NCBI RefSeq assembly: GCF_000272475.1 | Contig: NZ_AKFJ01000084.1 | Location: forward strand, 1-64,000 | DNA from: Novosphingobium sp. Rr 2-17 | GTDB lineage: Bacteria > Pseudomonadota > Alphaproteobacteria > Sphingomonadales > Sphingomonadaceae | DNA: 64,000 bases | Reading direction: 5' to 3' | In this document: one piece after another, positions 43,555 to 55,814 of the stretch | How positions within the stretch are numbered: the stretch's first letter is position 1 | How the letters are laid out: each line of letters starts with the position of its first letter | The notes under the pieces: model-generated | Database searches by the model: none | The model's input: the letters and a program-made list of their open reading frames with translations, nothing else | Told to the model about the DNA's origin: nothing | Program-made: the position numbers and the translations under genes

Positions 43555-44049
43555 ATGCGCAAGATACTAACCGCAATCATGGCGGCGGGCATTGCCCTGC
43601 CGGTTGTTGCCATCCCCACCCTCGCCAGCGCCCAAAGCGCGGCGGAAGTGCGCAGCGACCGGCGCGACTTGCGGGAAGAACAGCGCGATCTGCGACAGGC
43701 CCAGCGCCGTGGCGATCCACGCCAGATCCGCGAAGAACGCCGCGACGTGCGCGATTCCCGCCGTGAACTGCGCGAGGATTGGCGCGACTATCGCCAGGCC
43801 CACCGCGACACGTATCGCCGCCCTGCCTACGCCGGCCCGCGTGGCTATCGCTATCAGCCGGTAGCGGTCGGCCATCGCTTCGACCGGCCTTACCTGTCCG
43901 AGCGGTACTGGGTGCGTGACTATGGCACGTATCGCCTGCCGCCCCCGCGCGCCGGCCACCGCTGGGTCCGCTACGGCAACGACGTGGTGATGGTGAACAT
44001 GCGTACCGGCCGGGTGGTGACGGCGCACAACGGCTTCTTCTGGCGCTGA
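43555..44049 (+). CDS. RcnB family periplasmic protein
   Basis: 164 residues: signal peptide (MRKILTAIMAAGIALPVVAIPTLASAQ), a highly charged Arg/Asp/Glu coiled region (about residues 28-85, with RRDLREEQRDLRQAQRRGD and DSRRELREDWRDYRQ) and a C-terminal RcnB domain (YWVRDYGTYRLPPPRAGHRWVRYGNDVVMVNMRTGRVV). RcnB in E. coli modulates nickel and cobalt homeostasis; many homologues only share the fold. A AAAGGAGAG ribosome site precedes the start. The plus-strand gene interrupts the minus-strand miaB-phoH neighbourhood. Confidence 0.88.
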   Translation: MRKILTAIMAAGIALPVVAIPTLASAQSAAEVRSDRRDLREEQRDLRQAQRRGDPRQIREERRDVRDSRRELREDWRDYRQAHRDTYRRPAYAGPRGYRYQPVAVGHRFDRPYLSERYWVRDYGTYRLPPPRAGHRWVRYGNDVVMVNMRTGRVVTAHNGFFWR

Positions 44050-44086
44050 CGCGTCCGATAAGCCGGGCGACTTAAAGCCCGACAAG

Positions 44087-44119
44087 ACGGCCCCGCCGCG
44101 AGATACGCGGCGGGGCCGT
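44087..44119. terminator. Terminator-like hairpin, 14-bp stem
   Basis: ACGGCCCCGCCGCG (44087-44100) and CGCGGCGGGGCCGT (44106-44119) pair perfectly around AGATA. No T tract follows in the plus direction. It lies 37 bases after the RcnB-like stop and may terminate that message. Confidence 0.65.
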
Positions 44120-44169
44120 TGCTCGTTCGGGGGTTGCGGGCAGGCCGCGCGCGGGACTAGGCTGCGGCC

Positions 44170-44721
44170 ATGGCTTCTCATCTGAACCGCGCCGCTATTC
44201 TCGCGCTCGCCCTGGGTCTCTCGCTTGCGGGCTGCAAAAAGGAGCCCGCGCCTGCACCGACCGAATCCGCCGCGCCGTCCGAAGAGGCCGTCGTTGCCGA
44301 ACAGACGCCGGAAGAATGGATCCGCGCGAACTACAAGGATCTGGGCGAAGTACGCTACGCCAAGGCCGAGGCCGACCTCGATGGTGACGGCAGCCCCGAA
44401 GTGCTGGTCTACGTCGGCGGCTCGCTTTTGTGCGGCACCGGCGGTTGCAACCTGGAAGTGCTCAAGCGCGAGGGCGGCGAACTCAAGCGGGTCAGCGACA
44501 TCAGCGTGGTTCAGCTTCCGGTGGGCGTGCTGGACAGCAAGACCAACGGCTGGCGCGACCTGGCAGTGTCGGTGTCCGGCGGCGGGGTGCAATCGGCGAC
44601 GATGAAGCTGCCGTTCGATGGCAAGACTTATGCCGACAATCCCACCGTGGCCCCTGCCGCGCCGGTGGAATCGATCGGCAAGACCCTGATCCCTGCGGAA
44701 GACCTCAAGCCGCTGGGCTGA
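44170..44721 (+). CDS. Putative lipoprotein, unknown function
   Basis: 183 residues with a signal peptide and lipobox LAGC (cysteine 22), a Pro/Glu linker and a domain containing AKAEADLDGDGSPEVLVYVGG, a D-x-D-G-D-x-x-P-E calcium-binding-like loop, and LLCGTGGCNLEVL with two cysteines. It appears exported and lipid-anchored. It resembles uncharacterised proteins with FG-GAP-like DGDG repeats. Convergent with an alpha/beta hydrolase gene, four bases apart. Confidence 0.72.
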   Translation: MASHLNRAAILALALGLSLAGCKKEPAPAPTESAAPSEEAVVAEQTPEEWIRANYKDLGEVRYAKAEADLDGDGSPEVLVYVGGSLLCGTGGCNLEVLKREGGELKRVSDISVVQLPVGVLDSKTNGWRDLAVSVSGGGVQSATMKLPFDGKTYADNPTVAPAAPVESIGKTLIPAEDLKPLG

Positions 44722-44725
44722 TGGC

Positions 44726-45421
44726 TTAGGCGGACAGCCATCCGCGCAAGGCGTGGTTGACCGCTTCGGGCTGTTCCATCGTCGCCATGTGCCCGCAGCG
44801 CGGCACTTTTACCAGTGTGGCGCCCGGAATCGCCTCGGCCATTTCCTCGGCGTAATACGGCGGGGTCAGCAAGTCCTCGGCGCCGACCAAGACCAGCGCC
44901 GGCATCGTCACGTCGGCCAGCGCGGGCAGCGAATCGATGCGGCCGATGATTGCGGTCTGCTGGGCTTCGTACGTGTCGAGGCCGACGCGCAGCGCCATTG
45001 TCACCACCGCTTCCACCACGGCCGGATCGGCTTGTGGATGGACCAATTGCCCCACGCTGCCGCGAATCACGGTCTCGTACCCGCGTTCGCGCGCGGTGCG
45101 GATGGCAAAGCGGCGTAGCGCCACTTGCTCGGCATTGTCGGCGCGCGCGTTGGTATCGAGCAGCGCCAGACGAGTGACGCGCTCGGGCGCGCGGCGGCAT
45201 ACTTCCATCGCCACGTAACCACCCATCGACAAGCCGGCGATGGCGAAGCGCTCGGGCGCGGCATCCAGCAGCCGCGTCGCCATCGCGGCGATGCTATCGT
45301 CCTGCAGCGTATCGGCGATGGTGATCGCCGCGACGTCCGCCAGTCCATCGACCTGGGCGCGCCAAAGCGCTGCGTCGCAGGACAGGCCGGGGACGAGGAT
45401 CAGCGGTTGCGGGTCGCTCAC
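44726..45421 (-). CDS. Alpha/beta hydrolase
   Basis: 231 residues with the fold of small alpha/beta hydrolases: [14 protein letters not shown] with the oxyanion region, nucleophile [11 protein letters not shown] (serine about residue 85) and the catalytic histidine in [13 protein letters not shown]. Its start overlaps the miaB stop by four bases, so it is coupled to miaB. Substrate unknown. Confidence 0.88.
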   Translation of the reverse strand: MSDPQPLILVPGLSCDAALWRAQVDGLADVAAITIADTLQDDSIAAMATRLLDAAPERFAIAGLSMGGYVAMEVCRRAPERVTRLALLDTNARADNAEQVALRRFAIRTARERGYETVIRGSVGQLVHPQADPAVVEAVVTMALRVGLDTYEAQQTAIIGRIDSLPALADVTMPALVLVGAEDLLTPPYYAEEMAEAIPGATLVKVPRCGHMATMEQPEAVNHALRGWLSA

Positions 45422-46754
45422 GCCGCCGCGTCGACCGTCAGCGGGGTGCCCGCCAGGCTGTTAGGCCCGGCACTGGCAAGCTCGACGCGCACGATCTGGC
45501 CGATCGCGCCGTCACCGATGAAGTGGACCGATTGCAGCCAGGGCGACTTGCCCAGCCACTGGCCGGGACGCTTGCCGTGCCGTTCCACCAGCACGTCGCA
45601 CACCCTGCCCACTGACGCTGCGTTGAACGCGTGTTGATGGACGTTGACCGCCGCCTGCAGCCGCTGCAGCCGCTCGTCCATCACTTCGGGTGCGATCTGG
45701 TCGTCCATGGTCGCCGCGGGGGTGCCGGGGCGCGGCGAATACTTGAAGCTGAAGCACTGGGCGTAGCCGACCGCATCGATCAGCGCGACGGTGTCCGCAA
45801 ATTCGGCTTCGGTCTCGCCCGGAAAGCCGACGATGAAATCGCCCGAAAGCGCGATGTCGGGCCGCACCGCGCGCACGCGGTCGAGGATTTTGAGGTAGCT
45901 TTCCACCGTGTGGCTGCGGTTCATCGCCTTGAGCACGCGGTCGTTGCCGGCCTGCACCGGCAAGTGGAGGAACGGCATCAGCTTGTCGATCTCGCCATGC
46001 GCGTCGATCAGCCCCTGGCCCATGTCGTTGGGGTGGCTGGTGGTGTAGCGGATGCGCGCCAGGTCGGGGATCGCCGCCAGCTCGCGGATCAGCCCTTCCA
46101 GGCCGACGCTGCGCCCCTTGGCATCTTCGCCGGTCCAGGCGTTGACGTTCTGGCCCAGCAGCGTGATCTCGCGCGCGCCGGCATCGACCAGCCGCAGCGC
46201 TTCGTCGACCAGCGCGGCGTGCGGCCGCGAGACCTCGGCGCCGCGCGTATAAGGCACCACGCAATAGGTGCAGAACTTGTCGCAGCCTTCCTGCACCGTC
46301 AGGAACGCGCTTGGCCCCGAACGGCGACGCTTGGGCAGCACGTCGAACTTGGGGATCGTGGGCATGTCGGTGTCGGTGACGCTGGCCCCGGCGCTGGCGG
46401 CGCGGATCATCTCGGGCAGGCGGTGATAGGCTTGCGGGCCGACGACCATCTTCACCGAAGGCGCCCGGTTCATGATCTCCTCGCCCTCGGCCTGGGCGAC
46501 GCAGCCCGCCACCGCGATCAGCGGCACCGAGCCGTCCTCACGCTTCAGGCGACCGATGTCGGAATAGACCTTTTCCGCCGCGCGTTCGCGGATGTGGCAG
46601 GGTTGAGCACGACGAGATCGGCGTCCTCGCCATCGGGCGCAGGGGCGATGCCTTGCTCGGCCAACAGCTCGGCCATGCGATCGCCGTCATAGACGTTCAT
46701 CTGGCAGCCGAAGCTCTTGACCCGGTAGGTCTTGGGAAGGGTGGTGGATTGCAT
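45418..46754 (-). pseudogene. miaB: tRNA methylthiotransferase MiaB, frameshifted
   Basis: MiaB adds a methylthio group to i6A37 of tRNA using radical SAM chemistry. The first 50 residues or so ([26 protein letters not shown], then EDADLVVLN) and the rest ([32 protein letters not shown] with the CxxxCxxC cluster, TRAM domain at the end) are both well conserved but lie in different frames. At about 46601-46604 the minus strand reads AACCCTGCCAC where the family has AACACCTGCCAC (NTCHIRE): one A is missing. Restoring it gives [18 protein letters not shown] and a 445-residue protein. The lost cysteine is one of the three that bind the auxiliary cluster. Either a true mutation or an assembly error. 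Confidence 0.85.
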
Positions 46755-46837
46755 TGCGGGCCGTTAGCGGAAAAACGCGCAAGGTTGAAGGCGGCGCGAA
46801 CTTCCCAATTCCGCGCATTCCGGCTATCCGCGCGCGG

Positions 46838-48586
46838 ATGAGCAAGATTGAGACGCTATACGCCGCCTTCGCAGGCCACCTTAACGCCGCGCTCGATGCG
46901 CTGGAGTCGGCAGGCACCCTGCCGGCTGGGCTGAAGCGAGGCGCGATCACGGTCGAGCCGCCGCGCGATCCCTCGCACGGCGATCTGTCGACCAATGCGG
47001 CGATGGTGCTGGCCAAGCCCGCCGGCCTCAAGCCGCGCGATCTGGCGGACGCACTGGTGGCGCAGCTTTCGCAGCTCGACCAAGTGGCGAGCGCCGAGAT
47101 CGCCGGGCCGGGCTTCATCAACTTGCGGCTGACGCCTGCGGTGTGGCTGGCCGAACTGCGCACGATCGCGACGCTGGGCGCGGACTATGGCCGCTCGGAC
47201 GTGGGCGGGGGCACCACCGTCAACGTCGAATACGTTTCCGCCAACCCGACCGGGCCGATGCACATGGGCCACTGCCGCGGCGCGGTGGTGGGCGATGCGC
47301 TGGCGACGCTGCTGGAATACGCCGGCCACCAAGTGACGCGCGAATACTACGTCAACGATGCCGGGGCGCAAGTGCAGGTCCTGGGCCGCTCGGTCTACGT
47401 CCGCTACCGCGAGGCGCTGGGCGAAGATGTCGGCGCGATTCCCGAGGGGCTGTATCCGGGCGACTATCTGGTGCCGGTGGGCCAGGCGCTCGCGGCTGAG
47501 TTCGGCGATCGCTATGTGGCCGCGCCCGAAGCGGAATGGCTCGCACTGTTCCGCACCCGCGCAGTCGCCGCGATGATGGACATGATCCGTGACGACCTGG
47601 CATTGCTGGGCATCCGCCACGACGTGTTCAGCTCCGAAGCCGAACTGCAGGCCAGCGGCAAGCCCGACGAGGCCGAGGCGTGGCTGCGGTCCAAGGGGCT
47701 GGTCTACGACGGCGTCCTCGAAGCGCCCAAGGGCAAGACCCTGGAAGACTGGGAGGCGGTGGAACTGCCGCTGTTCAAGTCCACCCAGTTCGGCGACGAT
47801 CAGGACCGCCCGATCAAGAAGTCGGACGGCACCTGGACCTATTTCGGCGCCGACCTCGCCTATCACTTCCAGAAGGCCCAGAGCGCCGATGCCCTCGTGG
47901 ACATCTGGGGCGCGGACCATGCGGGCACCGTCAAGCGGATCAAGGCCGCCGTCGCCGCGATGACCGGCGCGGAGGGCGATGCCACCCCGTTCGAGATCAA
48001 GCTGGTGCAGATGGTGCAGTTGCTGCGCAATGGCGAGCCGGTGAAGATGTCCAAGCGTTCGGGCAACTTCGTGACGCTGGCCGAAGTGGTCAGCGAAGTG
48101 GGCAAGGACGTGGTGCGCTTCACCATGCTGACGCGCAAGCCCGAGGCGCAGATGGACTTCGATTTCGCCAAAGTGGTGGAAGCGAGCAAGGACAACCCGG
48201 TGTTCTACGTCCAGTATGCCAATGCCCGCGTCCATTCGACGCTGCGCAAGGGCGTGGCCGAAGGTGGCTTCACGCCATCGGCAGACGATGTCGAGCTGCT
48301 GGGCGAAGAGGAATTGGAGCTGGTGAAACTGGCCGCGCAGTTCCCGCGCCTGGTCGAAGCCGCCGCCGCCGCGCGCGAGCCGCATCGGATTGCCTTCTTC
48401 CTCGGCGATCTGGCGGCGGCGTTCCATGGCTACTGGAACTTGGGCAATGACCGGGTGGAAAAGCGGTTTGTTAACGTCGCCGATACTAAGCTGACATCGG
48501 CGCGGCTTTTCCTCGCCGCCCAGATCGGGCAGATTGTACGCAACGGCTTGGCCCTGCTGGGTGTCGAGGCGGTGGAGGAGATGTAA
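46838..48586 (+). CDS. argS: Arginine-tRNA ligase
   Basis: 582 residues of class Ia arginyl-tRNA synthetase. The ATP-binding NPTGPMHMGHCRG (HMGH as HIGH motif) and KMSKRSGN (KMSKS-like) are present, with an N-terminal additional domain (GDLSTNAAMVLAK) and the C-terminal DALR anticodon-binding domain. The ATG at 46838 (MSKIETLYAAF) was chosen over an in-frame ATG at 46754, which overlaps miaB. The SPOR-domain gene begins five bases after the stop. Confidence 0.97.
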   Translation: MSKIETLYAAFAGHLNAALDALESAGTLPAGLKRGAITVEPPRDPSHGDLSTNAAMVLAKPAGLKPRDLADALVAQLSQLDQVASAEIAGPGFINLRLTPAVWLAELRTIATLGADYGRSDVGGGTTVNVEYVSANPTGPMHMGHCRGAVVGDALATLLEYAGHQVTREYYVNDAGAQVQVLGRSVYVRYREALGEDVGAIPEGLYPGDYLVPVGQALAAEFGDRYVAAPEAEWLALFRTRAVAAMMDMIRDDLALLGIRHDVFSSEAELQASGKPDEAEAWLRSKGLVYDGVLEAPKGKTLEDWEAVELPLFKSTQFGDDQDRPIKKSDGTWTYFGADLAYHFQKAQSADALVDIWGADHAGTVKRIKAAVAAMTGAEGDATPFEIKLVQMVQLLRNGEPVKMSKRSGNFVTLAEVVSEVGKDVVRFTMLTRKPEAQMDFDFAKVVEASKDNPVFYVQYANARVHSTLRKGVAEGGFTPSADDVELLGEEELELVKLAAQFPRLVEAAAAAREPHRIAFFLGDLAAAFHGYWNLGNDRVEKRFVNVADTKLTSARLFLAAQIGQIVRNGLALLGVEAVEEM

Positions 48587-48591
48587 AGGCC

Positions 48592-49404
48592 ATGGCGATC
48601 TCGGATTCGGGTCGGAACACGCACACCGACGGCCACGGCCAGAAGCCTTACTACCCGGCCGAGAAAACGCCCTATGGCGAACCGACCGAGCCGCGTGCCG
48701 ACGATGTTCCGTTCGTGCCGGGCGGATCGTTCGAGCGGCCCGGCCGGCTAGACCTCGGCGAGCAGGACACCCGCCTACCCTGGCTGGAAGGTGACGACGA
48801 TTTCGAAGAACCGCATTCTGGCATGGGGCAGGGCGCGCTCTTGGCGCTGCTCGGTGTCCTGGCGATCGCGGTGCTGCTCGGCGGATTGTTCTGGGTGACC
48901 CGCAAGCAGCCGGACACCGCGTTGGTGGCCGACGGCGGCGTGATTGCCGCGCCCAAGGAACCCTACAAGGTCAGGCCTGAGAATCCGGGCGGCGAAGTCG
49001 TCGCCGGCACCGGCGACACCAGCTTCGCCGTCGCCGAAGGCCAGCGCCGCCAGACCAACATCGGCGGCGAGGAGATGTCTGCCGCGCCCGGCATCGACTC
49101 TGCCGGCACGCCTGGTCCGACTGCCTCAGCACTTGACACCCCCAAGGCGCCCGCCGCTGCGCCGCTCCATGGCGTGGGCGTGCAAGTCGGCGCCTATGCT
49201 TCGAAGGACTTGGCGGAAGCTGGGTGGAACACGCTCAAGACGCAGTATTCGGAATTGGCCGGCGTCAATCACCGCGTGGTGCAAGGCCAGGCCGACATCG
49301 GCACCGTCTATCGCCTGCAAGCGGTAACCGGCGACGCCGCCTCCGCCCGCGCGTTGTGCGCCGGGATGAAAGGCGCAGGGTTGAGCTGCCAGGTCAAGAA
49401 TTGA
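48592..49404 (+). CDS. SPOR-domain membrane protein
   Basis: 270 residues with a charged cytosolic N-terminus (about 75 residues), one transmembrane helix (LLALLGVLAIAVLLGGLFWV, about residues 82-102), a flexible periplasmic linker and a C-terminal SPOR-like domain (VGVQVGAYASKDLAEAGWNTLK, GTVYRLQAVTGDAASARALC, GLSCQV). SPOR domains bind denuded glycan at the division septum. The gene follows argS, as in many alphaproteobacteria. Confidence 0.85.
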   Translation: MAISDSGRNTHTDGHGQKPYYPAEKTPYGEPTEPRADDVPFVPGGSFERPGRLDLGEQDTRLPWLEGDDDFEEPHSGMGQGALLALLGVLAIAVLLGGLFWVTRKQPDTALVADGGVIAAPKEPYKVRPENPGGEVVAGTGDTSFAVAEGQRRQTNIGGEEMSAAPGIDSAGTPGPTASALDTPKAPAAAPLHGVGVQVGAYASKDLAEAGWNTLKTQYSELAGVNHRVVQGQADIGTVYRLQAVTGDAASARALCAGMKGAGLSCQVKN

Positions 49405-49452
49405 GGCGGCAGGCGCTGGATTTCAGCGCAGGCACTTCACTTAACTTACCGC

Positions 49453-49484
49453 TTCGTCATTCCCGCCTGGGCGGGAATGACGAA
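49453..49484. repeat. REP-like palindrome, perfect 14-bp arms
   Basis: TTCGTCATTCCCGC CTGG GCGGGAATGACGAA is a perfect inverted repeat between the convergent SPOR gene and gyrB. The CGTCATTCCCGC...GCGGGAATGACG core is a widespread bacterial repeat type. It may act as a bidirectional terminator. Confidence 0.88.
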
Positions 49485-49524
49485 CTGAAGTCCAAGGGAG
49501 AGCGCACGCACCCTCCCGCCCCCC

Positions 49525-52089
<2,565 letters not shown>

Positions 52090-52289
52090 TCAAGCGCCTA
52101 AACCCAAGCGAAACCAGTGCTGTCATGGCCGTTTTCCCCGCCGTTTTTGCAAGGTCGCGCTGCTTGTTGCGCGCATGGGCGAAGTTCTCGGCAGCGGTGG
52201 ACTGTCGAGCGCCTGGCCTTCCCGCCACAGCCCACCACCGCAAGGTTGCGTCAGGCGCAAACCTGCTCGTGATTAACGAAGTAGCAAGA

Positions 52290-52390
52290 ACTCGGCCCTA
52301 GCGAGGGTCGGGCAGGAGATGGCGATCATATCGCCAGCATTGATAGAGGCCACCGATGGACATTGCATCATCGGCGGCCTCTTCATTCCT
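52290..52390 (+). ncRNA. Candidate small RNA, three hairpins
   Basis: In the 365-base gene-free gap from 52072 to 52436 three hairpins follow in about 100 bases: TCGGCCCT/AGGGTCGG (52293-52312, two G-U pairs in RNA), GGCGAT cat ATCGCC (52321-52335, perfect) and AGAGGCCACCGATG/CATCGGCGGCCTCT (52345-52382, one mismatch) followed by TCATTCCTCTTTC. The last resembles a terminator on the plus strand. The flanking genes run on the minus strand. A stable plus-strand RNA is possible; I do not match it to a known family. Confidence 0.4.
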
Positions 52391-52436
52391 CTTTCACCCG
52401 GCAACCGCTCCGCCTTCGAAATAGCTGCTGGTGCAC

Positions 52437-52637
52437 TTAGCTGCCCAGTGCGTGCTGCTCGGCAGTGACGGGGTGCTCGTAGTCGCGATCGAGCAAGGCA
52501 CGGCCGATCCAGACCGCCGATAGTGCCAGGACCGCCAATATCAGGCTGACTACCAGCACATAGCGCACGATATTGGGCGTACTGCCGCCGCGCGCTTCGT
52601 CTTCTTGAAGGTGAACTTCGTCGCCATCACGGTGCAT
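52437..52637 (-). CDS. Small single-pass membrane protein, paralogue A
   Basis: 66 residues: a charged N-terminus (MHRDGDEVHLQEDEARGG), one transmembrane helix (about residues 22-45, IVRYVLVVSLILAVLALSAVWI) and a short periplasmic or cytosolic tail. It is clearly related to the 74-residue protein at 53303-53527: VHLxxxEARxGxTPxIxRYVLVxSLxLAxxALxAVW is shared. The same frame extends upstream through the DUF1810 gene, so an apparent 244-residue frame is not the gene. Role unknown. Confidence 0.72.
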   Translation of the reverse strand: MHRDGDEVHLQEDEARGGSTPNIVRYVLVVSLILAVLALSAVWIGRALLDRDYEHPVTAEQHALGS

Positions 52638-52734
52638 CGGGGCTCTCCCATCGGCGTATCCGCAACCTATGCTGGCTGCATTGTATTTGGCCGATCTAAT
52701 GTAACGCGAACAGGGCTGAAAAAGTTCCCGGATT

Positions 52735-52840
52735 AGAGCGTTTTCGAAGCAGGAAAAATCGCCTGCTGATTGGAAAACGCGGGAAAACAAGAGTCTAGAG
52801 CGAGCGAGCCGATGCAATCGGATCGGAATTTTCTCTAGCG
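52735..52840. repeat. Compound palindromic intergenic repeat
   Basis: A nested hairpin (GCGTTTTC 52738-52745 with GAAAACGC 52773-52780; inside it GCAGG 52749-52753 with CCTGC 52762-52766) is followed by TCTAGAGCG and a second unit CCGAT GCA ATCGG (52809-52821) ending in TCTCTAGCG. These AGAGCGTTTTC and TCTAGAGCG words are typical dispersed repeats of sphingomonads. A half copy stands before folB (1144-1174). Confidence 0.65.
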
Positions 52841-53260
52841 GGCGAGCAGTCGCAAGGTCACTTCGTCGCGGCTGCCATCGAAGAACGCGTCGAGCACTTG
52901 CGCGAAAAGGCCCTCGCCCCGGGCAGCGCCGGCGCGCTCGAACACGGTCATGGAACTGCGCAGCTTCATCGCATCCACTGCCCCCAGGATAGCCTCGGCG
53001 TTGCGGCGGCCCGACCAGCCGAGCATCAGCGCGGTGCATTCGCGCAGGCGATCGGCCAGCAGCGAATGGTTGAGATAGGCGCTGGCCTCGCCCAGCCCAG
53101 CCAACGCGAAGTGCTGCGCCGTGGGGCTGCGGCCCAGGCCCTCGATCTGCGGGAAGACGAACCACATCCAATGCGTGCGCTTTGCCCCGTCCGCCAATTC
53201 GGCCAGCACTTGCGGGTAGACGTCGCGCTGGGCCACGACGAAGCGATCGAGGCCGGACAA
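52835..53260 (-). CDS. DUF1810 family protein
   Basis: 141 residues with the family hallmark RTHWMWFVFPQIEGLGRSPTAQHFAL and later LNHSLLADRLRECTALMLGW. DUF1810 proteins are related to calpastatin-like YkkC? annotations without a proven function; no catalytic motif is visible. It stands between the two small paralogous membrane protein genes on the same strand. The stop lies inside the end of the palindromic repeat. Confidence 0.85.
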   Translation of the reverse strand: MSGLDRFVVAQRDVYPQVLAELADGAKRTHWMWFVFPQIEGLGRSPTAQHFALAGLGEASAYLNHSLLADRLRECTALMLGWSGRRNAEAILGAVDAMKLRSSMTVFERAGAARGEGLFAQVLDAFFDGSRDEVTLRLLAR

Positions 53261-53302
53261 GTCAGGCGTTTCCCAGCGCGGCTTTGCCGTCTGCCTGTCC
53301 GG

Positions 53303-53527
53303 TCATTTCGCGGCGTCTTTCTGCGCTTGTTCCTGCACCGCCTGGGCCGTGTCGGCCGTACCGCCGGTGTCGTCAGGCGCGTTGATTGCGCCGGTCATCC
53401 ACACCGCCGCAAGCGCGACGATCGCCAGCGCCAGGCTGATGACCAGCACATAGCGCGCGATATGCGGGGTGGCGCCGCTGCGGGCCTCTACTTTGTCGAG
53501 GTGAACGGGCGTTTCGGGGGATTCCAT
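53303..53527 (-). CDS. Small single-pass membrane protein, paralogue B
   Basis: 74 residues starting MESPETPVHLDKVEARSG, one transmembrane helix (about residues 23-45, ARYVLVISLALAIVALAAVWM) and a polar C-terminus rich in Gln, Ala and Asp. Related to the protein at 52437-52637 by the VHL, EAR, TPxIxRYVLV and AVW blocks. The open frame upstream is antisense or out-of-frame sequence of dapD. Unknown function; possibly a small stress or envelope protein. Confidence 0.72.
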   Translation of the reverse strand: MESPETPVHLDKVEARSGATPHIARYVLVISLALAIVALAAVWMTGAINAPDDTGGTADTAQAVQEQAQKDAAK

Positions 53528-53621
53528 GCGTGTCTCCGGTGTCGCTGGGCAGGAAGGCCCTTTCACACCGAACACGCGAAGGGCAGGCAACGTTCCGCCG
53601 CCTGCCCCGTCTGCGGTTGGA

Positions 53622-54455
<834 letters not shown>

Positions 54456-54549
54456 GGGTGGTCTCCGGGATACGGGAAAAGGATTTGCGCGCCGCCTAAA
54501 GGTAGTTGCGCGGGGGAGCAAGGGGAGCCGCGCAAGGGGAGGCGGCGGC

Positions 54550-55215
54550 TCAGTCCCCCGGCTGCATCAGTTCGCGCACGAAGCCGATCAGGCCGGTCTG
54601 GCGGGCGCGGCGGAGGCGTTCGGCTTCCAGAATCTTGCGCACTTGTTCGAAGCAGCGGTCGATGTCGTCGTTGACCACCACGTAGTCGTAGCCGTCCCAG
54701 TGGCTGATCTCGGAGCGGGCGCGTTCCATGCGGCCGGCGATCACTTCGGCGCTGTCGGTGCCGCGCCCGGTCAGGCGCTGGCGCAAGGCGCTTATGCTGG
54801 GGGGCAGCAGGAACACGCGGACCACGTCGCGCTCCAGCTTCTGGTAAAGCTGCTGGGTGCCTTGCCAGTCGATGTCGAACAGATAGTCCTGCCCCTCTTT
54901 CAGCCCGGCCTTCACGTGCGCCTTGGGGGTGCCGTAGCAGTGGCCGAACACCGGCGCCCATTCCAGGAACTCCTCGTTCTCGACCATGCGATCGAACTCG
55001 GCCTGGTCGACGAAGTAATAGTCCTTGCCGTCCACTTCGCCGGGGCGGGGCTTGCGGGTGGTGACCGAGATGGAAAGGCAGATGTGTCCGTCCCGCTCCA
55101 GCAGCATGCGCGAGATGGTGGTCTTGCCCGCGCCCGAGGGGGAGGACATGATGAACATGAGGCCACGCCGCGAAAGCGTGCCGGTGAGGGCGGGGGACGA
55201 TGCAGGCTGTGCCAT
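54550..55215 (-). CDS. gmk: Guanylate kinase
   Basis: 221 residues. Guanylate kinase phosphorylates GMP to GDP with ATP. P-loop SPSGAGKTT near residue 25, GMP-binding [20 protein letters not shown], and [10 protein letters not shown] follow in order. The N-terminal about 18 residues are an extension before the conserved [12 protein letters not shown], so an internal start at MFIM is possible. dapD follows downstream after 94 bases. Confidence 0.95.
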   Translation of the reverse strand: MAQPASSPALTGTLSRRGLMFIMSSPSGAGKTTISRMLLERDGHICLSISVTTRKPRPGEVDGKDYYFVDQAEFDRMVENEEFLEWAPVFGHCYGTPKAHVKAGLKEGQDYLFDIDWQGTQQLYQKLERDVVRVFLLPPSISALRQRLTGRGTDSAEVIAGRMERARSEISHWDGYDYVVVNDDIDRCFEQVRKILEAERLRRARQTGLIGFVRELMQPGD

Positions 55216-55303
55216 GTCCCCCGATGGCGAGGGTCGGTCGGCAAATCAAGGTGGGAACGTATCGTGCGGGGGAAATTCCCGCCAAGTTCCCGCCAGACGC
55301 GGC

Positions 55304-55783
55304 TTATTCCTCGCTGCCTTCTTGCGCCATTTCGTCCAGCTTGACCCGGCCCGCACGCTTGGCGCGACCGGCCTTGCTGCGATCGTAGAGCGTCTTGGCG
55401 ACGAGCCCGCCGCCGACGATGATCGCGCCGGGCACCGATTGCAGCGCCACCCGCGCCAGCACGGAGTGCAGCAGGGTCTCACCCATCGAGCGACCGCGCA
55501 GGATCGACTTGGCATGGCCGTCTGAATATTTCTTGCCCAGCATCGCGCGTTCCACCGCGCGGCGCGCCAGCACCGAGCCGCCGCGCAAGGCGATGTCGGC
55601 AATCGCCAGATTGGTGGCCGGGTTGGGGCTGGGGCCATGCAGATCGGCTGGGTTGGCGGCACGCTGCGCCTTGCGCGCGGTTCGCCGCATCGCCCGCGCC
55701 GCGCGGGATGCCCCATCCTTCAGCTTACGGGCTTTCAGCTTGCCGCCTTTGAGCTCAGCGTCTGTCAGATCTTCGTTGCCCAT
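55304..55783 (-). CDS. Hypothetical basic protein
   Basis: 159 residues. The N-terminal third is strongly basic (LKARKLKDGASRAARAMRRTARKAQRAANP), the middle has LAIADIALRGGSVLARRAVERAMLGKKY and a hydrophobic stretch VALQSVPGAIIVGGGLVAKTLYD near the end that could be a membrane segment or amphipathic helix. It lies between sspB and gmk on the same strand. No known family was recognised. Confidence 0.68.
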   Translation of the reverse strand: MGNEDLTDAELKGGKLKARKLKDGASRAARAMRRTARKAQRAANPADLHGPSPNPATNLAIADIALRGGSVLARRAVERAMLGKKYSDGHAKSILRGRSMGETLLHSVLARVALQSVPGAIIVGGGLVAKTLYDRSKAGRAKRAGRVKLDEMAQEGSEE

Positions 55784-55814
55784 CGACCTCTTGCCTCCGG
55801 GCGACTTGGCCCGC

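Noticed and set aside
46856-48427. 523-codon minus-strand open frame
   Set aside because: It is antisense to argS, which has intact HMGH and KMSKR motifs.
52437-53171. 244-residue minus-strand frame
   Set aside because: Its upstream half is a shadow of the DUF1810 gene. Only the last 66 residues from 52637 are supported, by similarity to the paralogue at 53303-53527.
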